Assembly (NCBI GenBank): GCA_026008535.1
Contig: BRKX01000006.1
Coordinates: forward strand, 45,868,664-45,932,663
Source: Perilla frutescens
Taxonomy: Eukaryota; Streptophyta; Magnoliopsida; Lamiales; Lamiaceae
Length of the DNA stretch: 64,000 nt
Reading direction: 5' to 3'
The notes beneath the pieces are model-generated. The model did no database searches and was not told the origin of the DNA. It saw only the letters and a program-made list of their open reading frames with translations. Shown here in pieces: positions 1 to 12,112 of the stretch. The first letter of the stretch is position 1. Every line of letters starts with the position of its first letter. The position numbers and the translations under genes are program-made.

Positions 1-1006
1 CCAGGATAATGCAATTCTTTGTTTGTTTCTGAATAGCAAAACCAAATGGAATATGAGACACTATAACTGATTGTCAGTCAAGCACTAGAGGGGGGTGCTT
101 GGATTGGTTTTGATTTGTCTTTACTGGTGCTTATTGTAAACAGTGCCACTATTTTATGTCAATACATGTTTGCACGCATAGCAATTGCCACTGGAAAGAA
201 TCTTGCACAGGTGGTTTATTTCCTTCAACATTTATTTCTCATGAGGTGGATTAGTTTAGTTGTGACATTATTTTTCATCATAACTAAAATTTGAGAATAT
301 GGATGTAATGGCAAGTCGTTTAGAGTGCACTCAAATTTGATATGTTGTGAGTATCATATGGTCAAGGTGATTAACTGCTCGATTTTAAAGTTATCCGCTT
401 GCATATTCTTAAACTTGATTTGGCTATACACCTGATGTAACTGGTTGGCCGTCCAAAATTATCTATATCAATCTTTTGAAAACCATTACGTAGAATAATT
501 TGCTGTCATCAATTTTCAATACAATATTGATCACTCTGATCATGCTACTTGCCAGGAAGTTGGTCTCCTTCTCTCTGTCTAGTTGGTGATCTTGAATATT
601 ATGCATGTTATCTAGCTAGGAGTGTGCAACTAGTTTATTGCCTTACTGCCATGTTAAATATCAATATATCATCAGCTGAAAGAAATCTGAATTCCTGCTC
701 TTTTCTTTCAATGCATTTGTATTTTCTATATGCTTTGTTATTGTGTCAAACTTCTTTTTAGTGCACTCTACTTTATCATTTTATTGACTTATTCATGATG
801 TATGAACTCCCAAAAAGAATGTGAACTTACTGTGGCTTTTTATGATATCGTAGATTTGCAGCGAGGAATACAATGATTTGACATGCATGCTCTTAGAAAT
901 TCAAGCAGAGATATCAATGATTTTGTTACTTCATAAATTCTTTTGGATTTACTTATTTCTTTTCACATTCTCTCTTTCTAATTGCACAAATATTTCTTCT
1001 TGTAGG

Positions 1007-1770
1007 TCCTGGGCTCTGCTTATGGCCTCAATGTTGTCTTTGGAATTGACTTATTAATTGTGTTATCTTGACTGGCATTAATGCAGTCCTATTTCCATTT
1101 CTTGCTAGCCTCCTTGTAAGTTTATATGCTTCATTTAACTACAATTTGTTGATTGGATTTCTACAAAATATTAGTTATGGTGTAATTATTTTTCAGGGAA
1201 ATCCTAGAGCCAAGATCTTATCCATATGCTTGGCATGCTTCATATTAGTATCTTATGGTTCTGGAGTTCTGGTAAGTCAACTAGAAAGCTCACTCTCCAT
1301 GAGTGGGATTCTTAATAAGCTGACCAGAGTAAATGCATTCTTATTCATGAGCATTCTTCGAGCAAATATTATACCCCACAACCTATACCTCCATTCTTCT
1401 ATTGTACAGTTGTGTAATCTCTGTCTCTCTTTGGTAGCATCTTTTGTAGCCAATATACCTTTTGAGCATGTTGCACCTTTGTAATGTAAATCTCACGATT
1501 GCAGTGTCTTAAAATTTCAGTGTTTTTGAGTTCCTAGTTCTCTGAACTTCTAGTAGTTTAATTTCCCTGATCTTGTGAACCTCTACTAATCATTCTTTCC
1601 CCTTTTTTGCAGGGTGAGGGGCAAACAGACATTTCTAAACGGGCATTGTGTTATGATCAATTTTTTACCTTTTTATGCATATTTAGCGGCATTTTTCTGG
1701 TGAACTCGATGCTAGTGAACTTGGCTACCAATGTGTTCTATAGTAGTGGAATAATTTCGCTCACTTCACA
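1007..1770 (+). CDS. Exon-like stretches of an unrecognised multi-pass membrane protein gene
   Basis: Three stretches look like exons. The first follows a TTCTTGTAG acceptor near 1006 and ends before GTAAGT at 1118; it reads hydrophobic (LNVVFGIDLLIVL, then LFPFLASLL in another frame). The second, about 1197-1270, follows a TTTTCAG acceptor and precedes GTAAGT; it encodes GNPRAKILSICLACFILV. The third, about 1613-1770, follows TTTTTTGCAG and encodes GEGQTDISKRALCYDQFF followed by a hydrophobic stretch. All point to membrane-spanning segments on the plus strand. The first stretch needs a one-base frame change or an extra small intron to be read through, so decay is possible. I do not recognise the family. 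Upstream exons lie outside the window or could not be placed. The exon at 5116-5279 could be its 3' end, but that link is inference. Confidence 0.35.
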
Positions 1771-2307
1771 GGATGCATTATCATGCATTATCATTACTGG
1801 ATCAGGTTGGTTGTAGGATTTGCTAAATTTTGTTCTTGTCCATCATTTAAATGCATTGCTGGTGTATTTTTTATGTGAGATTTTTTTCTTAAAATTTCGC
1901 TCAGTTGGTTCTCCTTCAGATTCTTGCCTCGTTCGTGCTAGAAAATGTCTCCATGTGCACTGCACGTGCATTATCTATATATATAAAAATGTGACTCACG
2001 TGTAATAAATATATATATATATATATATTGTTGCTAATTATTGGCTTTTATTGGATTCTGAAGGTTGGCGCTTTGATATTTATTTTAATTTTCTTATCTT
2101 AATTACTTTTTTAGATTTTGAGGGAAAACTATATATATAGCCTTATACTTTTATTGTCTTCCTTATGCGTGTCACCTTCTAATATTTAAGGTAAAAATGA
2201 TTTTGTCAGTCATAATTTATTATCCTTTTATTTAAAAACTTGAACTATGTAGATATCAATTACAATTGCTCGATTATTTTACAGACATGTTTTGTTTTGT
2301 TTGGCAG

Positions 2308-2457
2308 CACGACCGAGACTCTTGAGCGTTATCAATGTTGCTCTTTCAATCCTCAAGAAAATGGTGCTGAAAGAGAAACACAGGTTTTAATTAATAGTTT
2401 TGATCTTTCATATTGTGTGACAATATATATTGATTTTTGTATGACTTTATCAATCAG

Positions 2458-2495
<38 letters not shown>

Positions 2496-2719
2496 GATCT
2501 ATTTTTAATTATTGGCGTGAAATTAATTAGAGCTGGTACCGGGAGTTCTCAAAATTAAAAACCAAGTATAAATCTCTTCAAAGGACTCAAAGGTGAATGT
2601 ATTTTCCCACAACTCAATCTGATCAATTTTGTTTTAATTACTTTTAATTAGCATATATATTAATAATTAGTAGATTAATATTTACATATATATATTTATA
2701 TATGAATGTTATTCGATAC

Positions 2720-2771
<52 letters not shown>

Positions 2772-2896
2772 CTCGATATTTGATGGGTTAATAAGGGCAG
2801 CAGCTCGGAGAAGATCTTTGACCATTGAGCCCTAAAGAGTTACAGAATCTTGAAAAATAACTTGAAGGAGCTCTTGCTCAAGCCAGGCAAAGGAAG
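2308..2896 (+). pseudogene. AGL6-like MADS-box gene fragment (K-domain exons), non-functional
   Basis: Three consecutive exons of an AGL6-clade MADS-box gene can be read. Exon 2308-2383 encodes TLERYQCCSFNPQENGAERETQ in pieces (TLERYQ, then NPQENGAERETQ), ending at a GT donor. Exon 2531-2592 encodes SWYREFSKLKTKYKSLQRTQR minus its split last codon. Exon about 2797-2896 encodes the LGEDL...KELQNLEK...LEGALAQARQRK segment. These match the I/K-domain boundary and first K-box helices of AGL6 proteins, including the family signature of NPQ-N followed by ERETQSWYQE. The third exon has two in-frame stops: TGA where Gly is expected after EDL, and TAA where Gln is expected after EK. No MADS DNA-binding exon, later K-box exons or C-terminus were found. 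Introns are retained, so this is a duplicated or captured genomic fragment, not a retrocopy. Introns carry TA and CA repeats. Confidence 0.85.
2455..2771. repeat. TA and CA/TA microsatellites inside the MADS pseudogene introns
   Basis: A run of alternating TA fills about 2460-2490 in the first retained intron. A compound CA then TA run fills about 2719-2771 in the second, ending close to the next exon. Both are simple dinucleotide repeats with no coding content. Confidence 0.9.
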
Positions 2897-3262
2897 GTAC
2901 TACTCATTAATTAATTACTACTATGTATATATTGAAATTTATTTATTTGTTAAATAGGATCGGGGTAGTAATAATATATACATCAGGAAACATGTTTTAA
3001 TTAAATTGCACGCGTACATATTTACTTTAGTATAAATATTGTATTATGCATGAGGCATATATATGTCCCTTCTCTTGGTGGTAGAGAGGACCCGATCTTT
3101 TAAGAACTAGATAGGCTAATTGGGGTATATGTCCAAATCAGGTGTAGTTTCATGCAATGTAGGGTAAGTTAAATGAACTTCTAATTATTGGTTCTATTTT
3201 GTCCTTAATTATATTTTTATGAATTTTTGGACTAATCAATAGATTTTTTTTATCGTTGACAG

Positions 3263-3360
3263 TTTAGAAAAGAACCATATTCTGTGAAGGAGATTGATGA
3301 AGTTCGTGTTGAATGGGCAAATTGCGTGCTTGATTAAGTATGAAAGATCATTTTGCAAGG
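3263..3360 (+). other. Exon-like open stretch of unknown origin
   Basis: After a pyrimidine-rich tract, about 95 bases read FRKEPYSVKEIDEVRVEW then a stop, and are followed by AAG/GTATTT, a plausible donor. It sits between the MADS fragment and the Mutator-type MITE. It may be a leftover transposase or host exon. I do not recognise it. Confidence 0.2.
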
Positions 3361-3708
3361 TATTTTTTTATTTAGATTATCTATTGTTTGTTTGTTTTTT
3401 TCAAGTATTGATGTTTAAATATTTATGATGGGAAGTTGATTGGCTTAGGACATGGTGGTGTTTGAACTTGAATTGATGTCGCTTTGTGCTTGGGTGATGA
3501 TGACAAGATCGAGAAGCATATGTACTTTTTGTAATCGAACATTAAATATGTTACGTCATATTTTTAATTAGATAAATTGTCTTAAGATATTATTGTACTT
3601 TGGATGATTTTGTATCGAAATATATTGTATTTTGGATGCTTTTGTATCGAAATATATTATTTTTTGAATGGTTAATTAATTTTTGCAGGTTTAATGTAAT
3701 TATTTTAT

Positions 3709-4496
3709 GGGTTAATTGGTTTAAATATCACAAACTATTCATGATTTCTAGTTTTTAACACGAATTTTAAAATGTTGCTTCCACAACACGAACTTACATT
3801 TTTTTGTAATTACAACATCAGTTCAAAATTGAGTGCAATTACAAGCACAAAAATTATACGAAATACTTTTTTTTTTCTTATTTTTTTCCATAATACATTG
3901 ATACAATTTTATTTCTCATGTATGTTTTATTTTATTAACATTGAAAATTTGATGTAAATTAATTAGTATTTTATCTGTGTTAGGTACGAAAATAAATTAT
4001 TTATAAACACAAATAAATAATTACAAAACTTTTGAAATTAAGTGAATAATTACGAAAAATAAAAACATAAAAAATTATATGAAAATAGAGTTTAAATTAA
4101 TATTCGACATGTAATATAATCAATTTTTTGGATATGACAACATGAATCTATCAGATTTATTTATAGAACGACAATACTAAATAATATTACAAACACATGT
4201 AAATAAAATACAAAATGCATCATGAAATATATATGTAAGTATTTCATGATGTTATAATTGCAAAAAAAAAAAATAATGTTATAATTGGAAAAAAAATATA
4301 AGTTTATGTTGTATGTATAACATTTTAAAATAGATTAAATATTTCATATAATTTTTGTGCTTGTAATTGAACTCAATTTTGAACTGATGTTGTAATTACA
4401 AAAAAATGAAAGTTCATGTTGTGGAGGCAACATTTTAAAGTTCGTGTTAAAAACCAAAAATCATGAATAATTCGTGATATTTAAACCAATTAACCC
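3709..4496. mobile_element. Mutator-type MITE with long TIRs and 9-base target duplication
   Basis: The 788-base element begins GGGTTAATTGGTTTAAATAT and ends with its inverted copy. The TIRs are long: about 3709-3870 pairs with about 4320-4496 with only scattered mismatches. The 9-base direct repeat TTATTTTAT lies immediately outside both ends (3700-3708 and 4497-4505). Long TIRs plus a 9-base duplication are the signature of Mutator-like elements. There is no transposase, only short AT-rich spacer, so it is non-autonomous. The open frame at 3772-3957 is just the TIR read through. Confidence 0.9.
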
Positions 4497-4559
4497 TTAT
4501 TTTATTAATTATTGATTTTACAGATTTTATACTAAAAAATTAAAAATTTGAAATACAAA

Positions 4560-5074
4560 GGCAACAGATATTTTAAAAATCCGTTGTAAAATTACAACAG
4601 AAAACCAATTAACTGTTGTGATTTTTTTTTCGACAACACAAATTTACAACGGTTTTTTTTAAATCGTTGTCAATAATTTTACAATGGTTTTTTGTTAAAC
4701 TGTTGTAATTTTACAACAGGTTTTTCAAAACCGTTGTAAAGTGACAACGGTTTTAAAAGAATCGTTGTCCCACTACAACGGTTTTATCTAAAACCGTTGT
4801 CAAATAACAACGGTTTATGTCATACTATTGTAACTTTACAACGGTTTTAGACTAACCGTTGTCTGGTTACAACGGTTATTTTTGTAAACCGTTGTCTTTT
4901 TATTCATTAAACAACACATGCTGAACAGATTTACAACGGTTGTAATAACCATTGTAAAGTTACAATGGTTTAAAACCGTTGTCTATGTGCGTGTAAAATT
5001 TACAACGGTGACTAAAACAACGGTTTTCTTTCTGGCTAGACAACGGTTTGTCTTAGGGGTTTTTTGTAGTAGTG
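4560..5074. mobile_element. Terminus of a CACTA (En/Spm) transposon with palindromic subterminal repeats
   Basis: The right end reads ...TTTTTTGTAGTAGTG, the reverse complement of a CACTACTACAAAAAA terminus, ending at 5074. Inside it, from about 4560, the sequence is packed with ACAACGGTTTT and its complement AAAACCGTTGT, alternating in orientation every 20-40 bases. Subterminal arrays of this kind bind the CACTA transposase in known elements. The matching left terminus was not found upstream, so the element is truncated, or its left end lies outside the window or is degraded. Its expected 3-base target duplication therefore cannot be tested. Confidence 0.8.
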
Positions 5075-5115
5075 TGGTGTAGTATCACTCTGTATTAATT
5101 GACTTGTATATCAGG

Positions 5116-5279
5116 TTTGCTCAATGAAGAAGAAAGTGACCAAGAAACAGGAAGCTTCCAAGAGTGTCAATGTCATTGCGAAGCTGTTTCATGAGGTGAC
5201 TTCCCGTGCTGCATCAAAGAATGAGGATGCTACAGCACAGACGTCCAATGAACAGGCCAGGACGAGAATTGAGAACTAA
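5116..5279 (+). CDS. Terminal exon of an unrecognised gene (basic, polar C-terminus)
   Basis: After the acceptor TTGTATATCAG, an open frame reads VCSMKKKVTKKQEASKSVNV, then IAKLFHEVTSRAASKNEDAT and a short Gln/Arg-rich tail ending at TAA (5277-5279). Codon use and the clean acceptor suggest a real last exon. It starts just 41 bases after the CACTA terminus, so a CACTA insertion in the preceding intron would explain the layout. It may belong to the membrane-protein exons at 1007-1770; this is not proved. Family unknown. Confidence 0.4.
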
Positions 5280-5687
5280 TGCAGTTAGCCAATTAGAGGG
5301 ATACATTGTCCTCTGAAGCATGATTCAAACCATATCGAACAAAAATGTTAATACAAACTCTAAAAGAAAGCATCTCTGATCAACTTTTTATATATTTAAA
5401 CAAGTATCTTTCATGTTACAGAACACATTGTGTGAACTACACATTCAACTAAGGTCCTTCAGATGAAGTACGCTAAATAGAATAACATACAAGAAAATTG
5501 AAAAAAAAAAGGATAAATGAAATTCTCAATCCCAGCCATCTTAGAAGCTCAATTCTACCGAATCTTAAGTAACTTATTGAATAATTACATAAACATCATC
5601 ATTGTATCAAATTTTGCTTTTGAAAACAAAACTAGATATTATCTCCAAGTAAAACCTCAATGTTTTCATATATTCTTTTTGGAGAGC

Positions 5688-7640
5688 TCAGTGAGAAATC
5701 TCCTTGGCCATCCTTCTCATGACTAGTATAGTGGTCTCATTTTTGTGGGTCGTCTCAACTAAGACAAACTTATCCTTCTGCCAAATGCATTCTGGTAATA
5801 CCCTAGCTTCCTCCTTTCGTGGAAAATATTCTCTGAAGACCTAAACATTAAGTAAATGAAAAGGAGTTCCATAAGAAAATTGCAAATAAGTATACGCAAA
5901 AACAAATAAGGACTAACAAGAACCAACATAAAGCATGTACATAAGTTGTATATTGCTTGAAACACAAACAAGAGTATACTTTGCTCCCTTCGAGAAAGAG
6001 AAGAAATAGTGTTGTAAAGAAGAACAACATCGAGAAGCATCTGCAAATAAGTAAATTCTAAATAAAGGAAAGACACATCAATTACTTACTTAACTTTGGC
6101 AATATTTATGTTAAATCAAAACTCAGGTAACAAAGACTCCTTTTGATGTCATGGCAATTTAAGAAATAGCTTCATTATAGTACCACTCCCAGAATATTGG
6201 CAATCGAATATATCAAAATAGCTAAACAATACACTTGACATATTCAAACTTCAACTAACAGTAAACCAACCCCACTGCTCAATTAACACTTCCTTGCCTA
6301 AAGAAAAAATAGGATGGGGCTTCAAACAATAACTGATAATGATGAATATTCACACGACTATAAATTTGGGTAATAATCTTTGAGCCACATAAGTAGAAAT
6401 TATGCTGATAATCTGTGGGACAGAAATGTAAAAAATGGATGTTGCATATAATCCAATCAACCATGAACAGTAATGACATCTTTGAAAAAAATAACATAGT
6501 ATGCAATACAAGAAAACCTACATATATTTTATATGTGATTCAACTATGTTCAAACATTATCCTATACATTAACACCATCAACAGTTAAGAACTGTAAGGA
6601 TACATAGCTGCCTTCAGCAAAGGCTCAACCATCTGCAGAAACAAGGCAAAGAAGCTGAGAATGAGAATATTGGCTCATCATGTAATATTGAAGTTGACAG
6701 AGGAAGAGAACCACCTACGACAATAGACGGGTAACTCCTAAAAGCCTTTCCAAAAAATTATATTTTCCACCACTGCATTTTCTCCTCTTCAAACTGCAGA
6801 GACAAGAGGAAATAACATTAACAAACAGAAAATCCCAATAAAACAAAAGAAATAATGCTGGAACTTTCCTTCACTTAGATATTTGACTCAAGCTACCTAT
6901 TATCATTGCCCAACCAGCAAGATAAATTCTGGGCCATATTTTTTTGAATATTAGAACATAACATAAAATCAGTAAGTGTGGTGTTAGCAACAAGCCACTT
7001 CTTGGAGTACCTAAGATTGATCTGAAAACTTGAGTCAGAACACTATGCAGCACATGGATCTTTAGAGAAGTGACACAATAAAATAACTATAAATACCAGA
7101 AAGATCACTTATAAACTATCTTTGTGAAAGGACCTGAAAATTTATTTGCACCGGAAAATTGCTTAGACCAATTAAGTGTCTGTTAGTCGCCGTACATATA
7201 CAAGCTAAAAATGGTTCAATATTGACCTGATTTTGGTCTACACTACTACCACATATGTCTAGTTTCAAATTTCAATGATAAGTAAGAGGAGTTCACAACA
7301 ATTGATGGATGAGTGCTGACAAGGTTTTTCATGCTTTCAGTTAGAGATTAATTGATTAAAGAAAAGCAGGTAAAAAAAAAGAGTAAGATGAGGTATAATA
7401 CCCTATTTCACAACTACAATGGACATAATTGAATAGGTTTGATTGAATTCTAGAGTCTTACCTTAAATTTTCGAGCTAGACAAAAAACTGAATGAAAATT
7501 AAATTTCTTCAATGTAGAAGTTAATCTCTCGGTCGTAGCTTCTGGCGCGGTGGTCCTGGCCTTCCGACGGCGGCGGTGATGGTGGCGGTGGTCGCAAGAG
7601 ATCACCGATTCCCTCTTGCTATTGTGTGGGTCGCTTTCTC
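5688..7640 (-). CDS. Poorly resolved minus-strand spliced locus, product unknown
   Basis: The best exon is 5688-5840. After the acceptor TTAATGTTTAG it encodes VFREYFPRKEEARVLPECIW, then QKDKFVLVETTHKNETTIL, and ends MAKEISH-stop. Upstream on the same strand are a possible exon around 6620-6635 (CAG then MVEPLLKAA) and one at about 6718-6803 (CAG then FEEEKMQWWK; then an in-frame TAA; then GKAFRSYPSIVV before GTGG). A GC-rich 5' region near 7460-7650 (on the minus strand His/Arg-rich, followed by a GTAAGA donor) looks like a 5' UTR exon. The in-frame stop suggests a pseudogene, or my boundaries are wrong. I do not recognise the protein family. Confidence 0.35.
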
Positions 7641-8300
7641 CGCTCTCTCTCGGCTCTTGCGTATGTTTTCTGTAGTTTTTTTTGGGTTTGGGCTGAATTT
7701 TGGCATAATGGGCTGGATCCGGGTTAATGGGCCACCCCATCTGATGGGCCGGCCCATCAGTCTCCTGCACAGGAGACCAGCCCTTGAAACACCCTTAACT
7801 TTATATATTAAAAGAAAAGAATGCATTTTAATAAATATAGTATTGTTTGTGAATAAAATAATCTTTTTTAAAAAATAAATAATGAATAATTAAATTTAAA
7901 TCTAAATTTAGAAAGCTCATTTAGACTCTATTAGATTTGTGAGTCTCGAATTATTCGAAATTTCGAAGCTCGCTTGATAATATACAAGTCAAGCTTGAAC
8001 ATGACAATATATTCGGCTCGACTAGATTCGATTACGCCCTTACTTTGTGATATTGAATGTAGAAATACAAGAACTTATTCAAATAAAAATAAAAATTATA
8101 TAAGTACCTATCGAAACAAAACATAAAATTACAAGGTCCTACTAAAATAAAATGATTGATTTTACAGACCTATCGAAACAAAAATAAAAGTGTATGGACC
8201 TTATAATGTATTTTGCCAAAAATAAATAAAAAAATATACAAAAACTTATCAAAACAAAATATAAAAGTAAGTAAATATGAGAAAACAATTACCAAAATAA
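7641..8300. other. Intergenic AT-rich DNA
   Basis: No gene is visible. The start holds a GC-rich patch with GGGCC-type motifs and the palindrome CTCCTGCACAGGAG (about 7761-7774). The rest is A-rich. Confidence 0.6.
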
Positions 8301-8312
8301 AAGAGGTATATG

Positions 8313-8520
8313 CATTATTTTTAATATGTAAATTCAATACCATAGTCACGACAAGTAAAGAAGGAAAATACATAGGTGAGAAGAAGGAATTGTATACATT
8401 ATTTTTATATGTAAATTTAATACCATAGTTACGACAAGTAAAGAAGAAGGAAATACATAGGTGAGAAGAAGGAATTATATACATTATTTTTAATATGTAA
8501 ATTTAATACCATAGTCACGA
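8313..8520. repeat. About 84-base tandem repeat, roughly 2.5 copies
   Basis: Copies start with CATTATTTTTA at 8313, 8397 and 8482. Each contains AATACCATAGT(C/T)ACGACAAG and ATACATAGGTGAGAAGAAGG. The third copy breaks off near 8520. The open frames here on both strands are the repeat unit read through and do not look like genes. Confidence 0.85.
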
Positions 8521-8862
8521 AAATGTACGTTTCAAATAAAAGTGTGATTAATTTTGCTGAACCGACCTATAATCTAACTCAGAGACATAAAATCTAATTT
8601 CACTTGGAATTTAATTAATTTTCCATGAGAAATTTGATTGCGGTGGTTTCATATGCATGTGGCATGAATTTGTTAGAAAAGTGTCGTTGATTTGCCATGT
8701 CATGAGATGAGTCCTTTGAATTATTTTAATTTTTTTCTATTATAATTGTAAACCAAAACATGACAGAGACTGCTGCATGCAAATATAGTTAGATTCAACA
8801 TAATTAATGTTATCATTTTATTTGCAGTGATAAATATTTAGGCTTAATTCAATATGCAGATT

Positions 8863-9224
8863 GTTGGAGACACGCGTATATGTTCGACAAACATATTGAC
8901 GAGAGAGCAAGGCTCGTGTGCTGTAATCCGTTCCAATGCCTTGGTGAACACACACTTTGATCATTCTACTTATATGGACTTCATCTTTCCTTGTGGGACA
9001 GTTCTCTAATTTATGTGAGTGTGACAAAGCAAGGGTGAATTGAGATATCCGAGTTAAGTTGCAAATGGAGAAGCACAGCTCAGATTAGTTGCAATGGTTT
9101 GGTTTTGGAGTTGAAGAAGAGCAGTGTGTATATTTTGAATCCTCCAACAAAGCAGGCGGCAGCTTCTCCCTCCACTTCAATATGAAAGTAATTTCGTGTA
9201 TGGATTGTGGAATATTGCATATAG
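8863..9224 (+). pseudogene. F-box/FBA pseudogene, segment 1 (N-terminal part)
   Basis: The plus strand reads, in fragments and more than one frame, SCAVIRSNALVNTHFDHSTY, then a Phe/Pro-rich stretch, ELRYP, SCNGLVLELKKSSVYILN and PPTKQ. This is the pattern just after the F-box motif in plant F-box/FBA proteins (W.LI.S..F...H...S, then NG-L-L, then NP-T-Q). The F-box motif itself is not recognisable upstream. Several stops and at least one frame change are present, so the gene is dead. The segment ends at the insertion point of the solo-LTR-like element and continues in frame at 12411. As an intact gene it would have been a substrate adaptor of an SCF ubiquitin ligase. Confidence 0.75.
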
Positions 9225-10499
9225 TGTAGCACTCCAAACCCGGAGGGGTCAAGGTGCTAACTGAACACACACAAAAGAAGAAAATCTCATATAAAAATTT
9301 TCAAATGGAGTAATCAATTTAGGATTTGCTATGTCAAAAGAAGCTTATGTTTACTAGTCAAACACCAAGAATTAATATATTTGACTGATCAAGAACCAAT
9401 AGAAATAGATCTAAAGAAATCTGACTGGTCAACCACATCAAAATAATAATAGTCAATTCATGAAAACATAACATGACCAAAACGCTCATAGGCGTACACG
9501 TGGCAAAAGTCAAGATTCAGCGGAAGCATAGAAATTAAGAACAATTCAGTTGACCATCAATAAAACATACATCAGAAGCATATGAATCATATAATAGTTT
9601 GACCTTAAATAATAAATTTAAAAGACGGTCAACTATAAAACAAAAGGTCCTCATTAGTCCACATCCGCCACCTGTCGTTATCAATTATCTGAAAAATATT
9701 TTAAATAATGGGACTATAAAACACTCTGTGGACATGCTCATATATTCATCCCATAATTTACATTAAATAATAATGATGATGATGATGATGATGATGATTT
9801 CACATTTGACGTCATAATTCATACACTCATTAAACATAATGGAGACCGACCCTAATGTGGTCACATATCAAATTATAACATATTCATAGCATATTCGGAA
9901 ATCCTCATATGAGTCGTATCAAATCCACAATGAGCTACATAAACATAAATCATAATTCATTTTTCATAATGGACGAAGTTTAAATATATTTTCGAAAGAG
10001 TTTTGGTAAGTAAGTCCACTTTCTAGCTAAAAGTAGTTGTCGCTTTAATCTCAACATGCACGTGCTAGACATGTTGCCTCGGGTTAAGACCTACACATAA
10101 AGACTATGTCTTAGAAGCTTATTAAGGTCATTAACCTATTCTACAACATAAATAAGGGTATAAGGGTAAGTCTATAGAATAAAGTCGCGAAAAGATGATG
10201 CTTAAAGGTCAAACGGGTAATCATAGATTTAAGTTATACTCGAGTCCTTGATTGAGTATAATATATCTTAATCAGATGAATTAAAACCATAATACTTAAA
10301 GTAAGGTTTTAAACAAAGATAATAATATACCAATAAAGTATCACTTATCATATAATATGCTTAATTTGAATTTAATCCAAAATTAAACAAAATAGAAAAA
10401 GAAATAAAATAATTAAATACATAAATAAAATTGTAGTAAAAAAGATTTGAACACATGACATCAAATGGTTTTGATAAAAAGATTAAAAAGAATAAACAT

Positions 10500-11460
10500 T
10501 ACTTCAATACGATTCGAACCATAGACCTCTCAAAATAAAAATATGCTATTTTCCAGAATTAGTAGATGTTATTAATTATATAAGGTTTAAAATCATCTTA
10601 AATAAAAATTATTAAAATGAATTAAAACTACATTAATAGGACTCGAACCCTTACCCTTTTAGTTGACAAATTTGATCATACCCATTAAGCAAGATATAAT
10701 TTTTTAAATTTATAACATGATTTTAATTAATTAAAGTTGAAACAGAAGACATTAATTGCAATAAAAGTGATCTTAAAATGTATGTAAGAAGATTTGAACC
10801 TTAGACCTTTTAATTAACAAATCTGAACATATCCATTAAGTTAGATACAATTTTTTAAATTTATAACATGATTTTAATTAATTAAAGTTGAAACAGAACA
10901 CATTAATTGAAACTGAACACATTAATTGCAATAAAAGAGATCTCTGAACATATTCATTAAGTTAGATACAATTTTTTAAATTTATAACATGATTTTAATT
11001 AATTAAAGTTGAAACAGAACACATTAATTGAAACTGAACACATTAATTGTAATAAAAGAGATCTTAAAATGTATGCAAGAAGATTTGAACCTTAGACCTT
11101 TTAATTAACAAATATGAACATATCCATTAAGCTAAATACAATTTTTGAAATTTATAATATGATTTTAATTAATTAAAGTAGAAACAGAAGACATTAATTG
11201 CAATAAAGGAGATCTTTTAATTAACAAATCTGAACATAAGCTAGATACAATTTTTAAAATTTATAACATGATTTTAATTAATTAAAATTGAAACAGAAAA
11301 CATTAATTGCAATAAAAGAGATCTTAAAATACAGAAGAAATTAATGGCAATAAAAGAGATCTTAAAATACAGAAGACATTAATTGCAATAAAAGAGAGCT
11401 TAATTGCAATAAAAGAGATCTTAAAATTGCAAGAAGATTTGAACCTTAGACCTTTTAATA
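10500..11460. repeat. Degenerate tandem repeats with tRNA B-box-like motifs inside the LTR
   Basis: A unit of very roughly 150 bases recurs: ATTTATAACATGATTTTAAT, TAATTAAAGTTGAAACAGAA, ACATTAATTGCAATAAAAGA, then GATTTGAACCTTAGACC and CATATCCATTAAG. Versions of the GA(T/C)T(T/C)GAACC...GACC...CCATTAAG block occur near 10508, 10640, 10790, 11083 and 11438. This resembles the complement of a tRNA B box. Copies differ by indels and partial duplications. No intact tRNA folds from it. Confidence 0.7.
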
Positions 11461-12112
11461 TTAATATAAACATCAACCATTGGACTACACAACCTTATGG
11501 AAATATTAACATATGCTTTTTGTTAAATAGTTTCATAGATCTTTTGTTTTTTTTAAATTAAAAAAAAACACACACACACACAAACACGCCTAGAAACACA
11601 CACACACACACACGCATAATATTCAACACACACTCACGGCACACACATAACATACTTCAATTCAAAAAAAAATTCTTTTCTTTTCCATTTCATTAATCAA
11701 CCATTTAGTCTCTAAAGTGTTCAAGAACACCAATATATATTAAAAACATTTTTTAAAGTTAATAATACAGAACAACCCATAAATCACAATATATATATAC
11801 ACACTAAAATAAAAAAATAAGGGTGAAATGTAAAGAAAGAAATGAGGTATTGAAAGGTTAGGGATTAACCCATTCTTAGATTCAAAAATCGGAAGCCTAA
11901 ACCTCAAAATCTCGTAAAAATAATCAAAGAATAAGAAAGAGGAGAAGAAGAGGAGTCCAAAAATGTAATTGCATGTTAAAAAAAAGCCGCCGGAATATTT
12001 TTCGACTGGCGGCGACAACAAGAGGAGGGCGGGTGAGAGGGAGAGAGAATAAAGGGGTTGGGGGCTGACCTAAAGGAGGGATCCTCAAAATGACCTAGCT
12101 AATGAGTTAAAT

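Noticed and set aside
10640..10700. tRNA gene
   Set aside because: Only a B-box-like stretch is present; no cloverleaf or A box could be formed.
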